Assembly (NCBI GenBank): GCA_030704615.1
Contig: CM060733.1
Span: 72,974,001-73,038,000 of the forward strand
DNA: 64,000 nt
Direction of reading: 5' to 3'
Origin: Takakia lepidozioides
Lineage: Eukaryota; Streptophyta; Takakiopsida; Takakiales; Takakiaceae
This document shows, one piece after another, positions 1-10,540 of this stretch. The position numbers and the translations under genes are program-made. The first letter of the stretch is position 1; each line of letters starts with the position of its first letter. The notes under the pieces were generated by a model that saw only the letters and a program-made list of their open reading frames with translations, was not told the DNA's origin and made no database searches.

Positions 1-260
1 AGAGCCTACGAACAGATTTGAACCGGAGACCTTTCCCTGATATCTCTCATGTCGAGGCTTCCAACGACCAAAAGTACTTGAAATTCGTTTTAGCCATATC
101 TCATCATTTTTCTTCCACAGAGCCTACGACCAAATTTGAATCGGAGACCTTTCCCTTGATATCTCTCTTGTCGAGGCTCCAACCACAGTCCCACGAATGC
201 CCACTTTGCTATTTTTCGTGAATTTCCAGCGACCAAAAGTACTTGAAATTCCACATCTCC
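1..260. repeat. tandem repeat, 118-bp period
   Basis: The stretch beginning AGAGCCTACGA at position 1 recurs at 119 with few changes, and a third partial copy (CCAAAAGTACTTGAAATTCC) begins near 231. One frame of the first unit reads QKYLKFVLAISHH..ST.P, which faintly resembles QKYAALVLALRRRGWSTGP of the LINE protein at 7380-7450. It could therefore be a very old LINE relic, but I am not confident of that. Confidence 0.6.
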
Positions 261-779
261 CACACCGTAGGTCCAAATGCAACAGTCTCCGTACTAGATG
301 AAACGGAAATATTCTCAAAAAACTCAAACCTAACATTATCATCCGAAATGTTACTTGTAACTCTACTTGATGATCTTGATGTCGTTGAAGCCTCCCGGAA
401 CTTCTGCCATTCTTCCCAATCACGGAACTCTTCTTTCTCTTTTCGAATTTGATTCTTGTATATTATTGAGGTAAAGCAATTCATATGCCAAATGTTAGGC
501 CGAATCCAGAAGATTTGTAGAATCAAAATATGTTAAGGTAAAACTGCAAGTGTAAGACAATTTCAACATCAAATCCTCGAATAAATAATTAGTGGCATAA
601 ATACATATCAACGTAATCAGGTTATTTTTGTTGTGGGATCCAAACACGAGGATCAACATATCTTCCATACCAAGCCCAGTAGGCGTGGTCGCGACCAATA
701 GCCTTATGAGAACACTTTGCATGGTTCTCACTGACGTAATCAACAACTGTTGAAGCTCCAACCATCTCCGTTATATATG
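261..779. other. intergenic, no gene seen
   Basis: AT-rich sequence with only short ORFs on both strands and no recognisable protein, RNA gene or repeat boundary. Confidence 0.5.
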
Positions 780-1237
780 GCCACACTTCACCCAGCCTCC
801 TCCATTTTAGAAAAACGCCAAAAATACGCCCCACTCATCCTAGCCATCTGCCACCATGGCTGGTCCACCGGCCCCCTAACAGCCATTATTGCGGGCACTA
901 GAGGTGGTATCCACAATGCCAGTATCTTTGCCCTCCACAATAGTTTCAAAATTCCCTTTTCCTCTATACACAAATGCTTCAAAACTATCCACCTGACTGC
1001 GCTACGCTCCCTCACCGCTATTATTACCAATAAAAGGCAGCTTGAATCACATACTTCTCTGGCCCCTTTATACCCCACATACCCCAGGGGTTCCCTCCAG
1101 ATCCACCTGCCCATGGTTTACGGGGTGCCCTCCGGGCACCCACCAGCTTTTTATAGGGCCCACCCCCGAAAGGGGGCAGTAGCCGCAAGACGAAGTGGCT
1201 CTTAGTTACGCCGGCTTCGGTCGGAGTCATCTCTCTC
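780..1237 (+). mobile_element. LINE 3' end, 5'-truncated copy 1
   Basis: The frame at about 807-1040 encodes LEKRQKYAPLILAICHHGW..., closely matching the C-terminal end of the LINE protein at 7380-7612, including the shared GTRGGIHNAS and LRSLTAIITNKR segments. The following about 200 bp also match the second copy's 3' UTR: GGGTGCCCTCCGGGCACCCAC, the TAGGGCCCA block, and the final GGAGTCATCTCT near 1237. Both copies end at the same point. The family is a non-LTR retrotransposon, and this copy is 5'-truncated as is typical of LINE insertion. Confidence 0.8.
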
Positions 1238-1311
1238 TCTGACCACACTGCTTTTGTCATATCAGCCTAGTCACCCAAGCCCTTTAGTGATTGCTTGAAT
1301 GAGAAAAAGAA

Positions 1312-1736
1312 CTATCCAGTATTTAGTGGGTTTCGGAGGCCCTTTGATGGCTCATCATCCACAAAGAGTATTGCCCCTGCCTCGCAAACGGTCTAGCAGG
1401 GAACTTGGCAAGAACACTGCGAATATCCTTAACGAGATATTTCATCCCGGGTTTGATGTAACCAGTGGTATCCTTGCAATCCTCAGCTGACTAGCTAAAG
1501 TAAAACTTCTTCGCAATTTCCGGCGGAACGAAACACTCCAACATCCTACGAACAACACCTTGTTCAACGCATGACCAAATCGCCACATGCATATGCGTCA
1601 ATGCAAGCTTTAGAAACTCCAACACTCCGGGCCGATGAACCACCAAAGTTCTGTCGGGAACTTGAATTGTAACATTCCTCGATATTCCTCTCTTGGGGGA
1701 CGCGATGGGAGGGCGGAGCGCCAGTCTCCCGCTCAA
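1312..1736 (-). pseudogene. FCP1/NIF-type HAD phosphatase domain, broken
   Basis: The minus strand reads RPGVLEFLKLALTHMHVAIW, then a segment with GYIKPGMKYLVKDIRSVLAKF, then VDDEPSKGLRNP. These match the conserved middle and C-terminal blocks of FCP1/SCP1-like (NIF) phosphatase domains: the RPG..EFL block, an xAIWS block and the VDD-P block. An in-frame stop lies near 1491 and at least one frameshift lies just before VDDEP. The N-terminal catalytic DxDxT-type motif is not found upstream. No neighbour suggests an operational gene. The CACTA element at 43057-56521 carries an intact relative of this domain, so this may be a relic of a similar element rather than a host gene. Confidence 0.6.
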
Positions 1737-3084
1737 CTCTCTGCTAACTCTTCCGCTAAACTGTTATTTTTAGGGTTATGCTATTTTTATCTCTAATCCC
1801 CGTGTTTTCTTTCACCCATGTTAGCAACACCCCCTGTTTAATGCCCACTAGCGATTGTAGCTATGCTCGCCGCCATAGCTTAAGTCCAAGCTTCTTTTGA
1901 TGCTGCGCACTGGGAGCATAGCTCAACCCCTTCGTAGTCCTTTCTTTTTACCTTCATCTTTCTGAGGCGCTTCTTGCATGTCATTTCTTGCAGGTTTCCA
2001 TGATGATTGTATATGTCAAAGTTTCCTAGATTTTCATGTGTTGTCCTTGTTGCTCACTCTCTGTGACTTCACTTGCAGAGAAGGGGTAAGGCTCCCCCCG
2101 ACCTTGGTGATTTTCAACCTTTTTGGTGGACTGTCATCTGAAGCCGTTGTTTTGTTTGAGCTTTTCGCATCAGATTTCATGCCGTCTTGCCACCCTTCCA
2201 CTTGCCTGCCTTTTCTTTGGCACTAGACGTTTGGAGGCCCACTGCCTCGCGTTGCGTTCTATTGGCTAGACACAGTTCCACGAGCCGTTTGATGCGATCC
2301 TTTCGACTTGTAGCAGTACAACGCTCTTCCTTGTCCAGCGCCCCGTCTTATGCTTGATGCAAGACTAGGCGATGTTTGTGTTCTTTGCCGGTTCGCCGTT
2401 CTTCTTGCTGTTCGCCTATTAAAAGCCGACAGGACGTGATAATGGCCTCCCTCAACAACAGTTGTCGAGCGGCTTTTACTCACCCATCCCTTAGCTATCC
2501 GAGGTGGAAACTCCAAGATAGAAGAGTTGGAAATCTCTAAGCACTCAGCCCGCTCAAAACAATCAGACATGACCTACAGCTAATGTATCATGGGGGTGCT
2601 TCCTATTTGTATTCCTTCTCGCATTCATATTAGCAAGTTACCTTATTGTCTATGATTAAGTATCAGATTGCTTCTGCAATCTTCCATGTTCCATCTACCC
2701 AAGCATTCATTCCACAGCTTCACTCAGGTTTTTTTACACAGTGTGAGTATGAAATATGTATTGGATTAATATCTATCAAGTATCAGGCCGAAGCCATGGT
2801 GTCTCTAATCTGCTCTACAGTGCATCTCTACAGCTTGCATGAATCAAGCAACATATCGTCGTATCTCCTCCTCTGTGTAATCTCCATCCCTGCGCTCCAG
2901 GTTCGTGTTCTCCACCTGATCTCCCCCAGTGAAGTCCAAGAAATGTTCTCAGAAGTCCCCCCTCCATGTTGCTACTCTGCCTATTCTACCTGCAAGCTGT
3001 TCTAACCGCCTAACTAACTAACTGTCATCCAAGACATAATGCACGTTCCCTGTGCAGATGTCGTTCCTACACAGTCGTTCCCTG
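1737..3084. other. intergenic, no gene seen
   Basis: Unique-looking sequence with short ORFs on both strands (longest about 100 codons at 2259-2570 minus and 119 codons at 2646-3005 plus). None has recognisable motifs. Confidence 0.5.
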
Positions 3085-3405
3085 CCAATGATAACCGTTC
3101 CCTGTGAACGCTGTGACGGGCTGTGCCAAGCTGTGTCGGGCTATGTCTGTGCCGAGCTGTGACTGGCTGTGTCAGGCTGTGTCGGGCTGTGATAGACTAT
3201 GATAGACTGTGACTGACTGTGATAGGCTGTAATAGGCTGTGTAAGGCTGTGTCAAGCTGTGTAAGACTGTGACAAGCTGTGTCAGACTGTGTCAGGCTGT
3301 GACAAGCTGTGTCAGGCTGTGACTAGCTGTGTCAAGCTATGACTGACTGTGATAGGCTATGTAAGCCCGTGACTGACTGTGTGAGTCTGCCTACCACCCC
3401 TAAGG
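3085..3405. repeat. minisatellite of GCTGTGWC-type units
   Basis: About 30 head-to-tail imperfect copies of a 10-11-bp unit (AGGCTGTGTC / AGACTGTGAC / AAGCTGTGTC) run through this interval. The unit length drifts between copies, and the array fades into CTAAGGCC-type repeats near 3400-3440. Confidence 0.85.
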
Positions 3406-3518
3406 CCTGTGTCTGTCACCCCTAAGGCCTCTGTTGGTCTGAGTCTACCATCCGTAAGTCTGCGCAAAATTAAGGGTTTGACAAAATGACTGAACGAGAT
3501 GTGGTCTGATGGTGTACA

Positions 3519-3590
3519 ATGATAGATGGATATGCTGAGCATGGGTGTGGTATAGAGGCTTTCAAGAAATCACTTCATTGGAGGACCTTG
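3519..3590 (+). pseudogene. PPR protein fragment
   Basis: The reading frame encodes MIDGYAEHGCGIEAFK, a signature of the second half of a plant L/S-type pentatricopeptide repeat (W.sMIaGYaq.G.g.eAl). The PPR-like match stops after about 20 residues. It is too short to be functional and is probably the edge of an old captured or duplicated PPR gene. A larger piece follows at 4545. Confidence 0.6.
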
Positions 3591-4544
3591 ATTGAATATT
3601 TTACATCTGATGAGATTGATCACAATAGGCTGCTAGGGAAGCTACTTGATCAAGGTGGTGCTAACTGCCTTATGCTGAGTGATGTCAGGGACTCGACTCT
3701 ACTGCCACCCACCCTGTTCCATTCACGTGCCTCTTCAGGTTTTCATAAGATGTTCCTAATCTGACCTACATGCCAGAAGCGCTAAGGCAAGGACATACCA
3801 TACTCCAGCTTCCAAATGTTGCCTTCTTTGTCGTGGACAGCCTACTGGTTTCTCCATCAGAATTTCATTGCTTACCAAAAGTCATCAAAAAGTTGTATGG
3901 ATCTATTCTTGTGTCGCTGGGCAACTCTGCTGCTTCGCTCTCCAGTAAGAAGATTGCGGTGACCCGACAGCTGAAACGGATGCAAATCACAGCCCAACTA
4001 TGCTGCTCCCATGCAATGGTGTCACCAATCTTGTCTGTTCGTACAAGGCCGGGCAGAGAGGCCCTCATTTTCAAGAAAAATGCTACTACTGCCAACCCCC
4101 TAGAGCAGTTTCCCCAAAACCAGCACAAGACCAGCCCACCAGCTAAGTCCCTTCCCCCAACTCTTCTTAGAAACACGTACACTATCCCCTGCTGCTTTTT
4201 AACCAGTACTTCTGAACACCGCACCCCTCACTCCACTCTCTCGAATAGCAATCCATGGTCCCTGGTTACTATGCACCCTCCAGCTTTGATCTCTCCCCGC
4301 CCCAGCCCTCTCATTTCTATGGTTGGTACCTTGTCCCCAAGTAGTTGGCTTGGTTAAACCTATGATTGCTCCATTTTCTCCATCATGGCCCCACTGGCCT
4401 TCTAATTTACTGCTCACCTTGTTAAAGGGCTGCTGCTCCTATTGCCTTAGCAGCATAGACACCAATTTTCATGCAAATTGGGATGCTCGCTACTTGTACA
4501 CTTGCTTCTTGGACACCAGCAACAAGACCTGCACTACTTCTACC
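3591..4544. other. no clear gene between two PPR pieces
   Basis: This holds an open frame of 195 codons at 3770-4357 (plus strand) rich in Ser, Pro and Leu, with no recognisable domain. It lies between two PPR fragments and may be diverged flanking or intron sequence of the same source gene. Confidence 0.4.
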
Positions 4545-4745
4545 CAGACTGCGAAAGCTGGAATTGCACGAGATGTCATTCTAGAGACTGCCCTCGTGGA
4601 CATGTATCACAAATGCGGGAGTATAAATGATGCATGTCAAGTTTTCAATAATATGGCCCGACCAGATCTGGTCTCATGGAACTCCATGATTGCTGGATAT
4701 GCTCAACAGGGGTTGGGTACAGAGGCTTTGCAGACTTATGGTGGG
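4545..4745 (+). pseudogene. PPR protein fragment (about two repeats)
   Basis: The frame encodes AKAGIARDVILETALVDMY, then HKCGSINDACQVFNNM and PDLVSWNSMIAGYAQQG. This is the canonical motif order of plant PLS-class PPR proteins, which are organellar RNA-binding proteins. About 60 residues are recognisable, and similarity to the repeat is lost on both sides. No start codon context, transit peptide or E/DYW tail accompanies it. I read it as a gene fragment scattered by transposition. Confidence 0.8.
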
Positions 4746-6319
4746 CCAGCGGAGAGAAGCCACTGGGGCGTACAAGGGGACCACTCTCAAAGTGCTCACA
4801 GCTGCCTACTGGACATTCATTACATGCACAATGGCCATATAACTACTGCCCTCCCAAGTGCCATCGCTCCATCTCACGTGTATTCATGGGTTGGATTTAT
4901 CTTTACAAAGCTCTGCTCCCTATTTTACTGCTGCTAAGCTGCATTTCAGATCTCCCATGGGTCTGGCCATCTCTAAGTATGTTCGCTGGCCATATCAGCC
5001 AGCACACTTGTCTCTCCACAACCCGGATGCTTCAGCCAGGTGCACTCGTTCCACCCTATCCCTTTGCTCAATTATGAAACCGCATGGTATTTTGCTCATG
5101 TGCTCTTCCTATCACTGTTTGCTTGCATGTTCTTTACTTATACTCCCTCCTGCTACCCACACCGCTGATACCCTTCAAGTTGTCTCTATTTTGGTCCATG
5201 GAATTCACTCTCTTACATACCCGGTTGTTCTCCCCCATGATAGTATAGGCCCGATTCGCACTACTATATGCAGCTATGTTTGCCACGTAAATCCCGCCGT
5301 TGTTTTATTCCCACACCACCATTCTCACTGGATGCACTCACATAACATTGCCTTTGATCCCATAACACCACTGTATCATCTCACTCACCCACTTCTTGAT
5401 GCAGGTTGCAGGCTTATCTGCATACCCCCATGTACTCGCACACCACCAACAACATTGACGTTCTTGACCCCACTCGGCTATGAAGAAATAGCATATATCA
5501 AGGATGCCATACTGAATCTCAGATGTTTAGTAAAGTCACCTGCCTTTGACCACATATGCGCCGACACTCCGATGGGCACCTCAACACCCACACCACCAGC
5601 TCCCCTATTTGCTTCAAGCGTCCGCTATACAACACATCCTAACTATGCTTTAATTATCAGTACACAGCCTGACTGTTTTTTAAGTATGAAGTTGCTTGGC
5701 TGTTACCCCCAATTCATATTCTTTTATAACTATTTTTTTATATACCCATCTGGGGTTTACTTACTACTGGATCCAATCCAGCATCATATCATCACACCGC
5801 TCCCTCACACTACTTTCTCATACCACTCCCACAAAGCACATTCTCATACTACATCACCAAACTGATGACACATCTACATACATTTCCCAACTAACTGACA
5901 TGCCATTACTCTCCCTACGCGATACTGTTATACCACTTCACACAAAATACACTCTCACCACTTCGACAATATATACTCTAGACCCTATACCATACCCGAG
6001 TTGTACAGTATACCCCATACGTTCACTACTTTTATACAATATCCTGCTTCACATCCCCAGACCACTACTCCAATCTTACACTACTATGGTGCATGTTTAG
6101 CTCTGAGGAGTTTGCTGTCAAGGCTCTGAAGTATAACACTCGCAAGTCCCGCTACCGAGTCCTCGCACACTCAAATACCTCCTAACGGATACACATGGCA
6201 TGATGGCCACAACATTCCCTATCCCCCCTCACCAAACTCTTGCCTCTCGCCTCTACCCTAAAATGCCCAACTCCAAAACATGGTCTCATATGATCGTCCG
6301 CCCCCCCCATCACTGTCCG
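4746..6319. other. low-complexity open frames, no recognised gene
   Basis: A 335-codon open frame (4858-5865, plus) and an overlapping one (5696-6100) are unusually rich in Ser, Thr, His, Pro and Leu. This is what a C/T-rich strand poor in stops yields by chance. They could be decayed 5' sequence of the LINE that follows, but no reverse-transcriptase motif was found. Confidence 0.35.
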
Positions 6320-6329
6320 CACCAAACCC

Positions 6330-7812
6330 CCGACAGCCCAGATGGACCTCCCCCTCAGATACCCACATGCCAACTCCCACTACACCGACGGATCCCTAAT
6401 AGCCGGCCCTCGGGCGGGCTATTGTATCTACCACGCCGCTACCAACCAAGGCGTCTCTCTACGCCTTCCTAGCCTAGCCACGATCCTCCGTGCCGAGCTC
6501 ATGGCAATTGATGCCCTCACCCAACTCTCCTCATTCTCCCCACCTCACTATATCTTCACCGACAGTCTGACCTCACTCTTCCTCATCTAGAACCACCTCT
6601 CCCGACCCTCTCACCACCACCACTCGGACCGAAACCTCATCGCTGCTATAGTTCATCTCGCTATTTCCAAAACCAACCCATCTACTTTCTTAAAGTTCGC
6701 TCACACACTGGCATCACAGGCAATGACATGGCTGATTTCTTTGCCCAGCAAGGAGCCACACGGCCCGAGGTAGATCCCACCTTGGATCCCATACATGTGG
6801 CCCATACATATCCATTCTGGTTCATACACCCAGTCCCTGGCCCCATGGAGCCCCGCCCCGTCCGCAACCTAAAAACCACCATTACACGAGAAGTTGACAA
6901 ACAAGCCCTGACATCCCATAGTCACTCTAAACTGCATGTCCAGAAATGGACTCAATCCAAGGTGCTCCACCATAAGTTGTCTAATCACTTCTGGCACATT
7001 TGCCTCGCCACCGATGCCCAAATCAGACAGTCTCTCAAATTCCGATACGCCCAATACATGGGCCACCAGCGCAAACACATCGTTGTCTGGCACATTCAAA
7101 AACTACTCTTCCGCTATCCTGAGACACGCTGGTTTTCACTCATCAATGCCGGAACCTACCAGGGGAGGCCCCCTGACCATACAGTACCCCGCTGGCTCCT
7201 ACCCTGTACATGCAGACCGTCTACCCCCTGCACTTGCCCAGCCAGACTCTGTCCAGACGTACTTCTAGTACACGGGCTACCCATAGATGCCCCACCGCCC
7301 AGTTCCCCGTCCTCCAACCTTACCATACACTTTATTGAATTTACATATTGTAACGACCGCTACCTCGGCCCATCCATGTTGGAAAAATGCCAAAAGTATG
7401 CCGCACTCGTTTTAGCCCTTCGTCGTCGTGGCTGGTCCACAGGCCCTCTCACGATCATTACAGCCGGAACTAGAGGCGGCATTCACAACGCCAGTATCTC
7501 TGCCCTCCACAATAACTTTAACCTTCCTATCACCCCTATCCATAAGTGCTTCAAAGATATCCACCTGAACGCGCTACGCTCCCTCACTGCTATTATCACT
7601 AATAAAAGATAGCCTGAAAACCACATCTCATAGGCCTTTTTGTCACCACGGGCACCCCAGGGCCCCCCCTGGGGTTCCCCTCCGCTCGCCCCTGGGTTAC
7701 AGGGTGCCCTCCGGGCACCCACTAGTTTTAGTAGGGCCCATCCCTGAAAGCGGGTAGTAGCCATAAGGCAAAGTGACTCTTAGTTACGCCGGCCCCGGCC
7801 GGAGTCATCTCT
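6330..7812 (+). mobile_element. LINE copy 2: RNase H, C-terminal region and 3' UTR
   Basis: This is the 3' part of a non-LTR retrotransposon. The frame at 6342-6587 gives YTDGS, AELMAIDAL and FTDSL, the first catalytic blocks of ribonuclease H. A stop codon (6588) and a frameshift follow. The frame then resumes with KVRSHTGITGNDMADFFAQQ, the last RNase H block. A roughly 290-residue C-terminal part runs to 7612 and ends at the AATAAAAGA / TAG region. The 3' UTR to 7812 matches copy 1 at 1040-1237. The reverse-transcriptase domain is missing. It lies directly against a Ty3 integrase fragment, so it may have inserted into that element. Confidence 0.85.
6342..7612 (+). pseudogene. LINE ORF2 fragment (RNase H + C-terminal domain)
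   Basis: RNase H degrades the RNA strand of the RNA:DNA hybrid during target-primed reverse transcription. The visible catalytic acidic residues are D in YTDGS, E in AELMAI, D in FTDSL and the terminal D of GNDMAD, so the active site is complete once the breaks are ignored. One TAG stop at 6588-6590 and one frameshift between about 6660 and 6690 make it non-functional. The C-terminal part contains CTCRPSTPCTC, a possible Cys cluster, and a segment (EFTYCNDRYLGPSM...GWSTGPLTIITAGTRGG) shared with copy 1. No ATG initiates the frame. Confidence 0.8.
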
Positions 7813-7819
7813 TCTTGAT

Positions 7820-8190
7820 AGACCACCGCACCACTTCTCGGGATCATCCTGAGGCCGATGGCTTAGCAGAGAGAGTTGTGTAGACGGTGAAGAGGGGTTT
7901 GCACAAGTATGGCTTGCGGAAGGGACACCTAGGAGATTGGGATCTTCAGGTACCTTGGTTAGCCATGGGCTACAGGTTCAGCAAGCAAGCATCACTTGCC
8001 TCCTTCTCATCATATTTCCTTCTCTTTGGTCGAGAGCCAGATTGCCTACAGCCATTCATATGGACACTGCTCAAGTCCTTAACCTTGACAATCTGGACGC
8101 GTGGGTACATGCATGTGATCAGCGTGCAGAGTTGTTCAAGAAAGTCATGCCCATGACCTTGCCATTGCACAACACTGTGATACGTTGAGG
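7820..8190 (+). pseudogene. Ty3/gypsy integrase C-terminal fragment
   Basis: The frame reads TTSRDHPEADGLAERVV, a stop (TAG), then TVKRGLHKYGL and later LASFSSYFLLFGREP. These are the end of the retroviral-type integrase core (the P.a.G..ER.v block with the catalytic Glu region) and the block before the C-terminal domain. Integrase joins retrotransposon cDNA to host DNA. The reverse transcriptase and most of the integrase core are absent upstream, where the LINE abuts. Several stops and frame changes follow. Confidence 0.8.
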
Positions 8191-8467
8191 TATGTCACTA
8201 TATGTGGTGGAGTATATCGTCCTGGGGTTCAAAGGTTTAGCCTTGGTGACTATGTTTATTTGCAACAGACTGCTCCTACGACCCTGGATGTCACTGCAGG
8301 GCGTGTTATTCTGAGGGTTTGAGAGGTGTTGCCCTCAGAAGTCCTGATCTTGGAGGGTCGGGATGGCATGACTTGGAAGGACCATGTGTGTAATTGTGCG
8401 TCATGTCACCTTCGCAATGTCGATGGCAGAGTTGACCCAACTTGGTAGTGGTACCTGCAGGTTGAGG

Positions 8468-8611
8468 TGCATGCTCTGTGGGTCTGCCAAAGAGGCAGCC
8501 ACCATGCTGGTGTGTGATTGATGCTCAAGAGGTTGGCACATGGGATGCTTGACACCACCTCTTGATAGGGTTCCTAATGGAGATTGGTTATGTCCATACT
8601 GCTTGGGATAG
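8468..8611 (+). pseudogene. PHD-type zinc finger, C-terminal tail of the Ty3 element
   Basis: The frame encodes CMLCGSAKEAATMLVCD, a stop in place of the next residue, then CSRGWHMGCLTPPLDRVP and DWLCPYC. The Cys4-His-Cys3 spacing and the W two residues before the last Cys pair are those of a PHD finger, a reader of histone H3 tails. It sits between the integrase fragment and the polypurine tract, so it is most simply the C-terminal domain of that retrotransposon's polyprotein and might act in target-site choice. A TGA stop interrupts it, so this copy is dead. Confidence 0.7.
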
Positions 8612-8860
8612 TGGCAGTGGATATGACTAGTGGCAGCTAACAAGACATGCGGGGCCGAGCTCATAGGAGTCAATACACAAGATCCCAGGCTCAAGTTCAC
8701 AGGTTGCAAGACGGCGACTAACGATGGGGCAACTCTTGCACCCGACCTCTTGATCTATCGAGTTTGAGTGTAGTAGGGACAATGGTGGAGGACTTAGTGA
8801 GGCTACGGCCACTATCACATCTTGTGGCTACCTGGAATTAGAGGGACCTAAGCGCCAGCT

Positions 8861-9151
8861 AGGGGGGCGATTGTGATGGACTAGCGACAGCCTAGTGGTG
8901 GACTAGTAGCTACACTAGTGGCAGCCTAGTGGTGCACTAGTGGTGGACTAGTGATAGACTAGTGTGTGGTGTGCACATGTGTTGTGTGGTTGTGGACAAC
9001 GATGTAGTTGTGTAGCGATATGTATACGCACGACAGCTGTCAAGTTATTTTACCACTAGTGTTAAACTAACTAGAAAATAGTTAGTTTTTATATATATTG
9101 ATATTTGGGATTGGCCCAAGTGTCAATCCAAGGGCCAATGTATGTTTAGGC
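8861..9151 (+). mobile_element. Polypurine tract and start of Ty3 LTR
   Basis: AGGGGGG (8861-8867) immediately precedes TGTGATGGACTAG at 8872, the expected arrangement of polypurine tract and 3' LTR start. The first 90 bp of the LTR are built of short CTAGTGG/CACTAG repeats. The LTR is interrupted at 9151/9152 by element A. The sequence resumes at 22510, downstream of the 9-bp duplication, and runs to about 22709. Confidence 0.65.
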
Positions 9152-9172
9152 GGGGGCTGCTATTTCATGAGC
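9152..9172. repeat. Element A left terminal inverted repeat
   Basis: Eight bases GGGGGCTG followed by CTATTTCATGAGC pair with the right end at 22480-22500 with 3 mismatches. CATGAGCGG-type repeats continue into 9200. Confidence 0.9.
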
Positions 9173-9361
9173 GGCATGAGCATGAGCGGGAAAAAAAAAA
9201 ACATGAGCGGGCCATTGTCTGTCCACGGAAATAGGGTTAGGAGGCACGGAAATAGGGTCATGTGGACTCGTCATAGCAATGAAATGCAACATTTTATTGC
9301 AAATTTTGTGGCAAGCCACGTCTATACAAGTGTGTCCTACCTGTCATAGCAGGAATGAGAA

Positions 9362-9822
9362 CTACTCTCCTACACCTTCCGATGAACTTGGCCCTCCTTC
9401 TTCCTCATCCCCCTCATCCCCCCCATCCTCCGAGCTCTGTGATGCATCGGTTGCAGTATGCCTCTCAAAAATGTCGTCCTCTCCTTGGGGGACTGTCCAC
9501 CTCACCTCCTGGGAATCTTCTGCCTCTTCTCCCCCACTTTCCTCAGCAGAATCCAAGACAAATCTACGAGCCCGACGGGCTCTAATAGCTGCTGCCTCCT
9601 CCCTCATCTTCATTTTCTTGAGGCTTGCCTCGTCTAAAATCTGCTGTACACGACTAGGTTCGGAACACCTCCTAATGGACACCGAAGCAAGCCGGGCAAC
9701 ATAAGTAGGAAGGATGTAGTCCCTTTCTGGACTAGGCATGAAATCCCCCCTGGCAAAAAAGGCACGTTCCTCCTGCCCATGAACTCCGGTGTAGACGTCC
9801 CTCCTGCCGTACTTGGCATCCT
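9362..9822 (-). pseudogene. Element A methyltransferase-like gene, last exon (acidic tail)
   Basis: This exon is homologous to 41537-41959 in element B and part of 30265-30882 in element C. Shared blocks are DYILPTYVARLA..SIRRC, RRFVLDSAEE and VRWTVPQGEDDIF, followed by a Glu/Asp/Ser-rich C terminus. It follows the SAM-binding exon in all three elements. The 3' splice acceptor CTGTAG is at about 9823-9828. A run of six T (minus strand, 9755-9760) creates a frameshift relative to element B just before the ARGDFM-equivalent residues. The function of this tail is unknown; its acidity suggests a protein-interaction or nuclear role. Confidence 0.7.
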
Positions 9823-9954
9823 ACAGTAAGAACAAATCCACTTCAAGAATGTCAATACCAGCAGAAGCAGAAAGGGTTTTCAATTAAATAAGAGAGCGAA
9901 GGGAGGTGCCTCACAAAATTTGGAGGCAACTTACAATGCGACCACTCACTCGTA

Positions 9955-10526
9955 CACCGGGGGCTCCTCGGCCTCGATCCCAACTTGTTCCTCCCCCTGC
10001 TCCTTCTCAGATTTTCCTCATCCTCCGAGGATGCCTCTTCCTCTTTTGGCAGACGTTCAGCCGCTGCAAGTTCCGAGTTGTGGAGGGCAGTATCTGGCTC
10101 GAAGGCAAACACATGCCTGTCGGACAACGTCCCTGCCCACATTGAAGCACCTGAGGAACAAAGCGGGTGGTTAATAGCTTGCGGCATGCAATTGCAATCG
10201 GGCCAGGGGACAAATTGAGCACGTGAAGGCTTACCCGTGCTGCATGTGAGGTCCAGAATCCGCCCTTGGACATCCGAGCACGTCTCCATGAGGGTTTGGA
10301 TGAAAGCAGGGCTCCGGGTCCGGCTGTACCGCCATGGTTTGCCTGTCTTTGTGTCCTTCGGCATACTGGAGTGGGGCACATAGTTGTAGAGGACATCGTA
10401 GGTAACAGGGTCCACAGCAGCATCAACAAGACGACCGTCGTTGCGGAATTTGAACGTAGACCCTCTCTTCACAAAGCAATATGCCTCAAACACCAATGTC
10501 TGCACATCCAACAAAAGAGGGATCAA
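9955..10526 (-). pseudogene. Element A methyltransferase-like gene, SAM-motif exons
   Basis: Two exons are visible. The first (10526 to about 10235) encodes FEAYCFVKRGSTF, PWRYSRTRSPAFIQTLMETC and ILDLTCSTG. The second (from about 10145) resumes with ASMWAGTLSDRHVFAFEPDTAL. ILDLTCSTG plus the acidic residue at the end of FAFEPD is the layout of methyltransferase motif I and the end of strand beta-2, where S-adenosylmethionine binds. The intron has GTAAGC at its 5' end and CAG at its 3' end. The order (catalytic block first, SAM block second) is that of permuted amino-methyltransferases. Confidence 0.6.
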
Positions 10527-10540
10527 CTCCGGGATCTAGT

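Noticed and set aside
1079-1170. GC-rich hairpins as possible structured RNA or terminator
   Set aside because: The same sequence occurs at 7660-7760 as the LINE 3' UTR; this explains it without a separate RNA gene.
2259-2570. 103-codon minus-strand open frame
   Set aside because: No recognisable motif and no homologous copy in the window; too weak to call.
4858-6100. 335-codon and 134-codon open frames
   Set aside because: Composition (Ser, Thr, His, Pro) reflects a C/T-rich strand; no domain, no homologue within the window and no intron signals.
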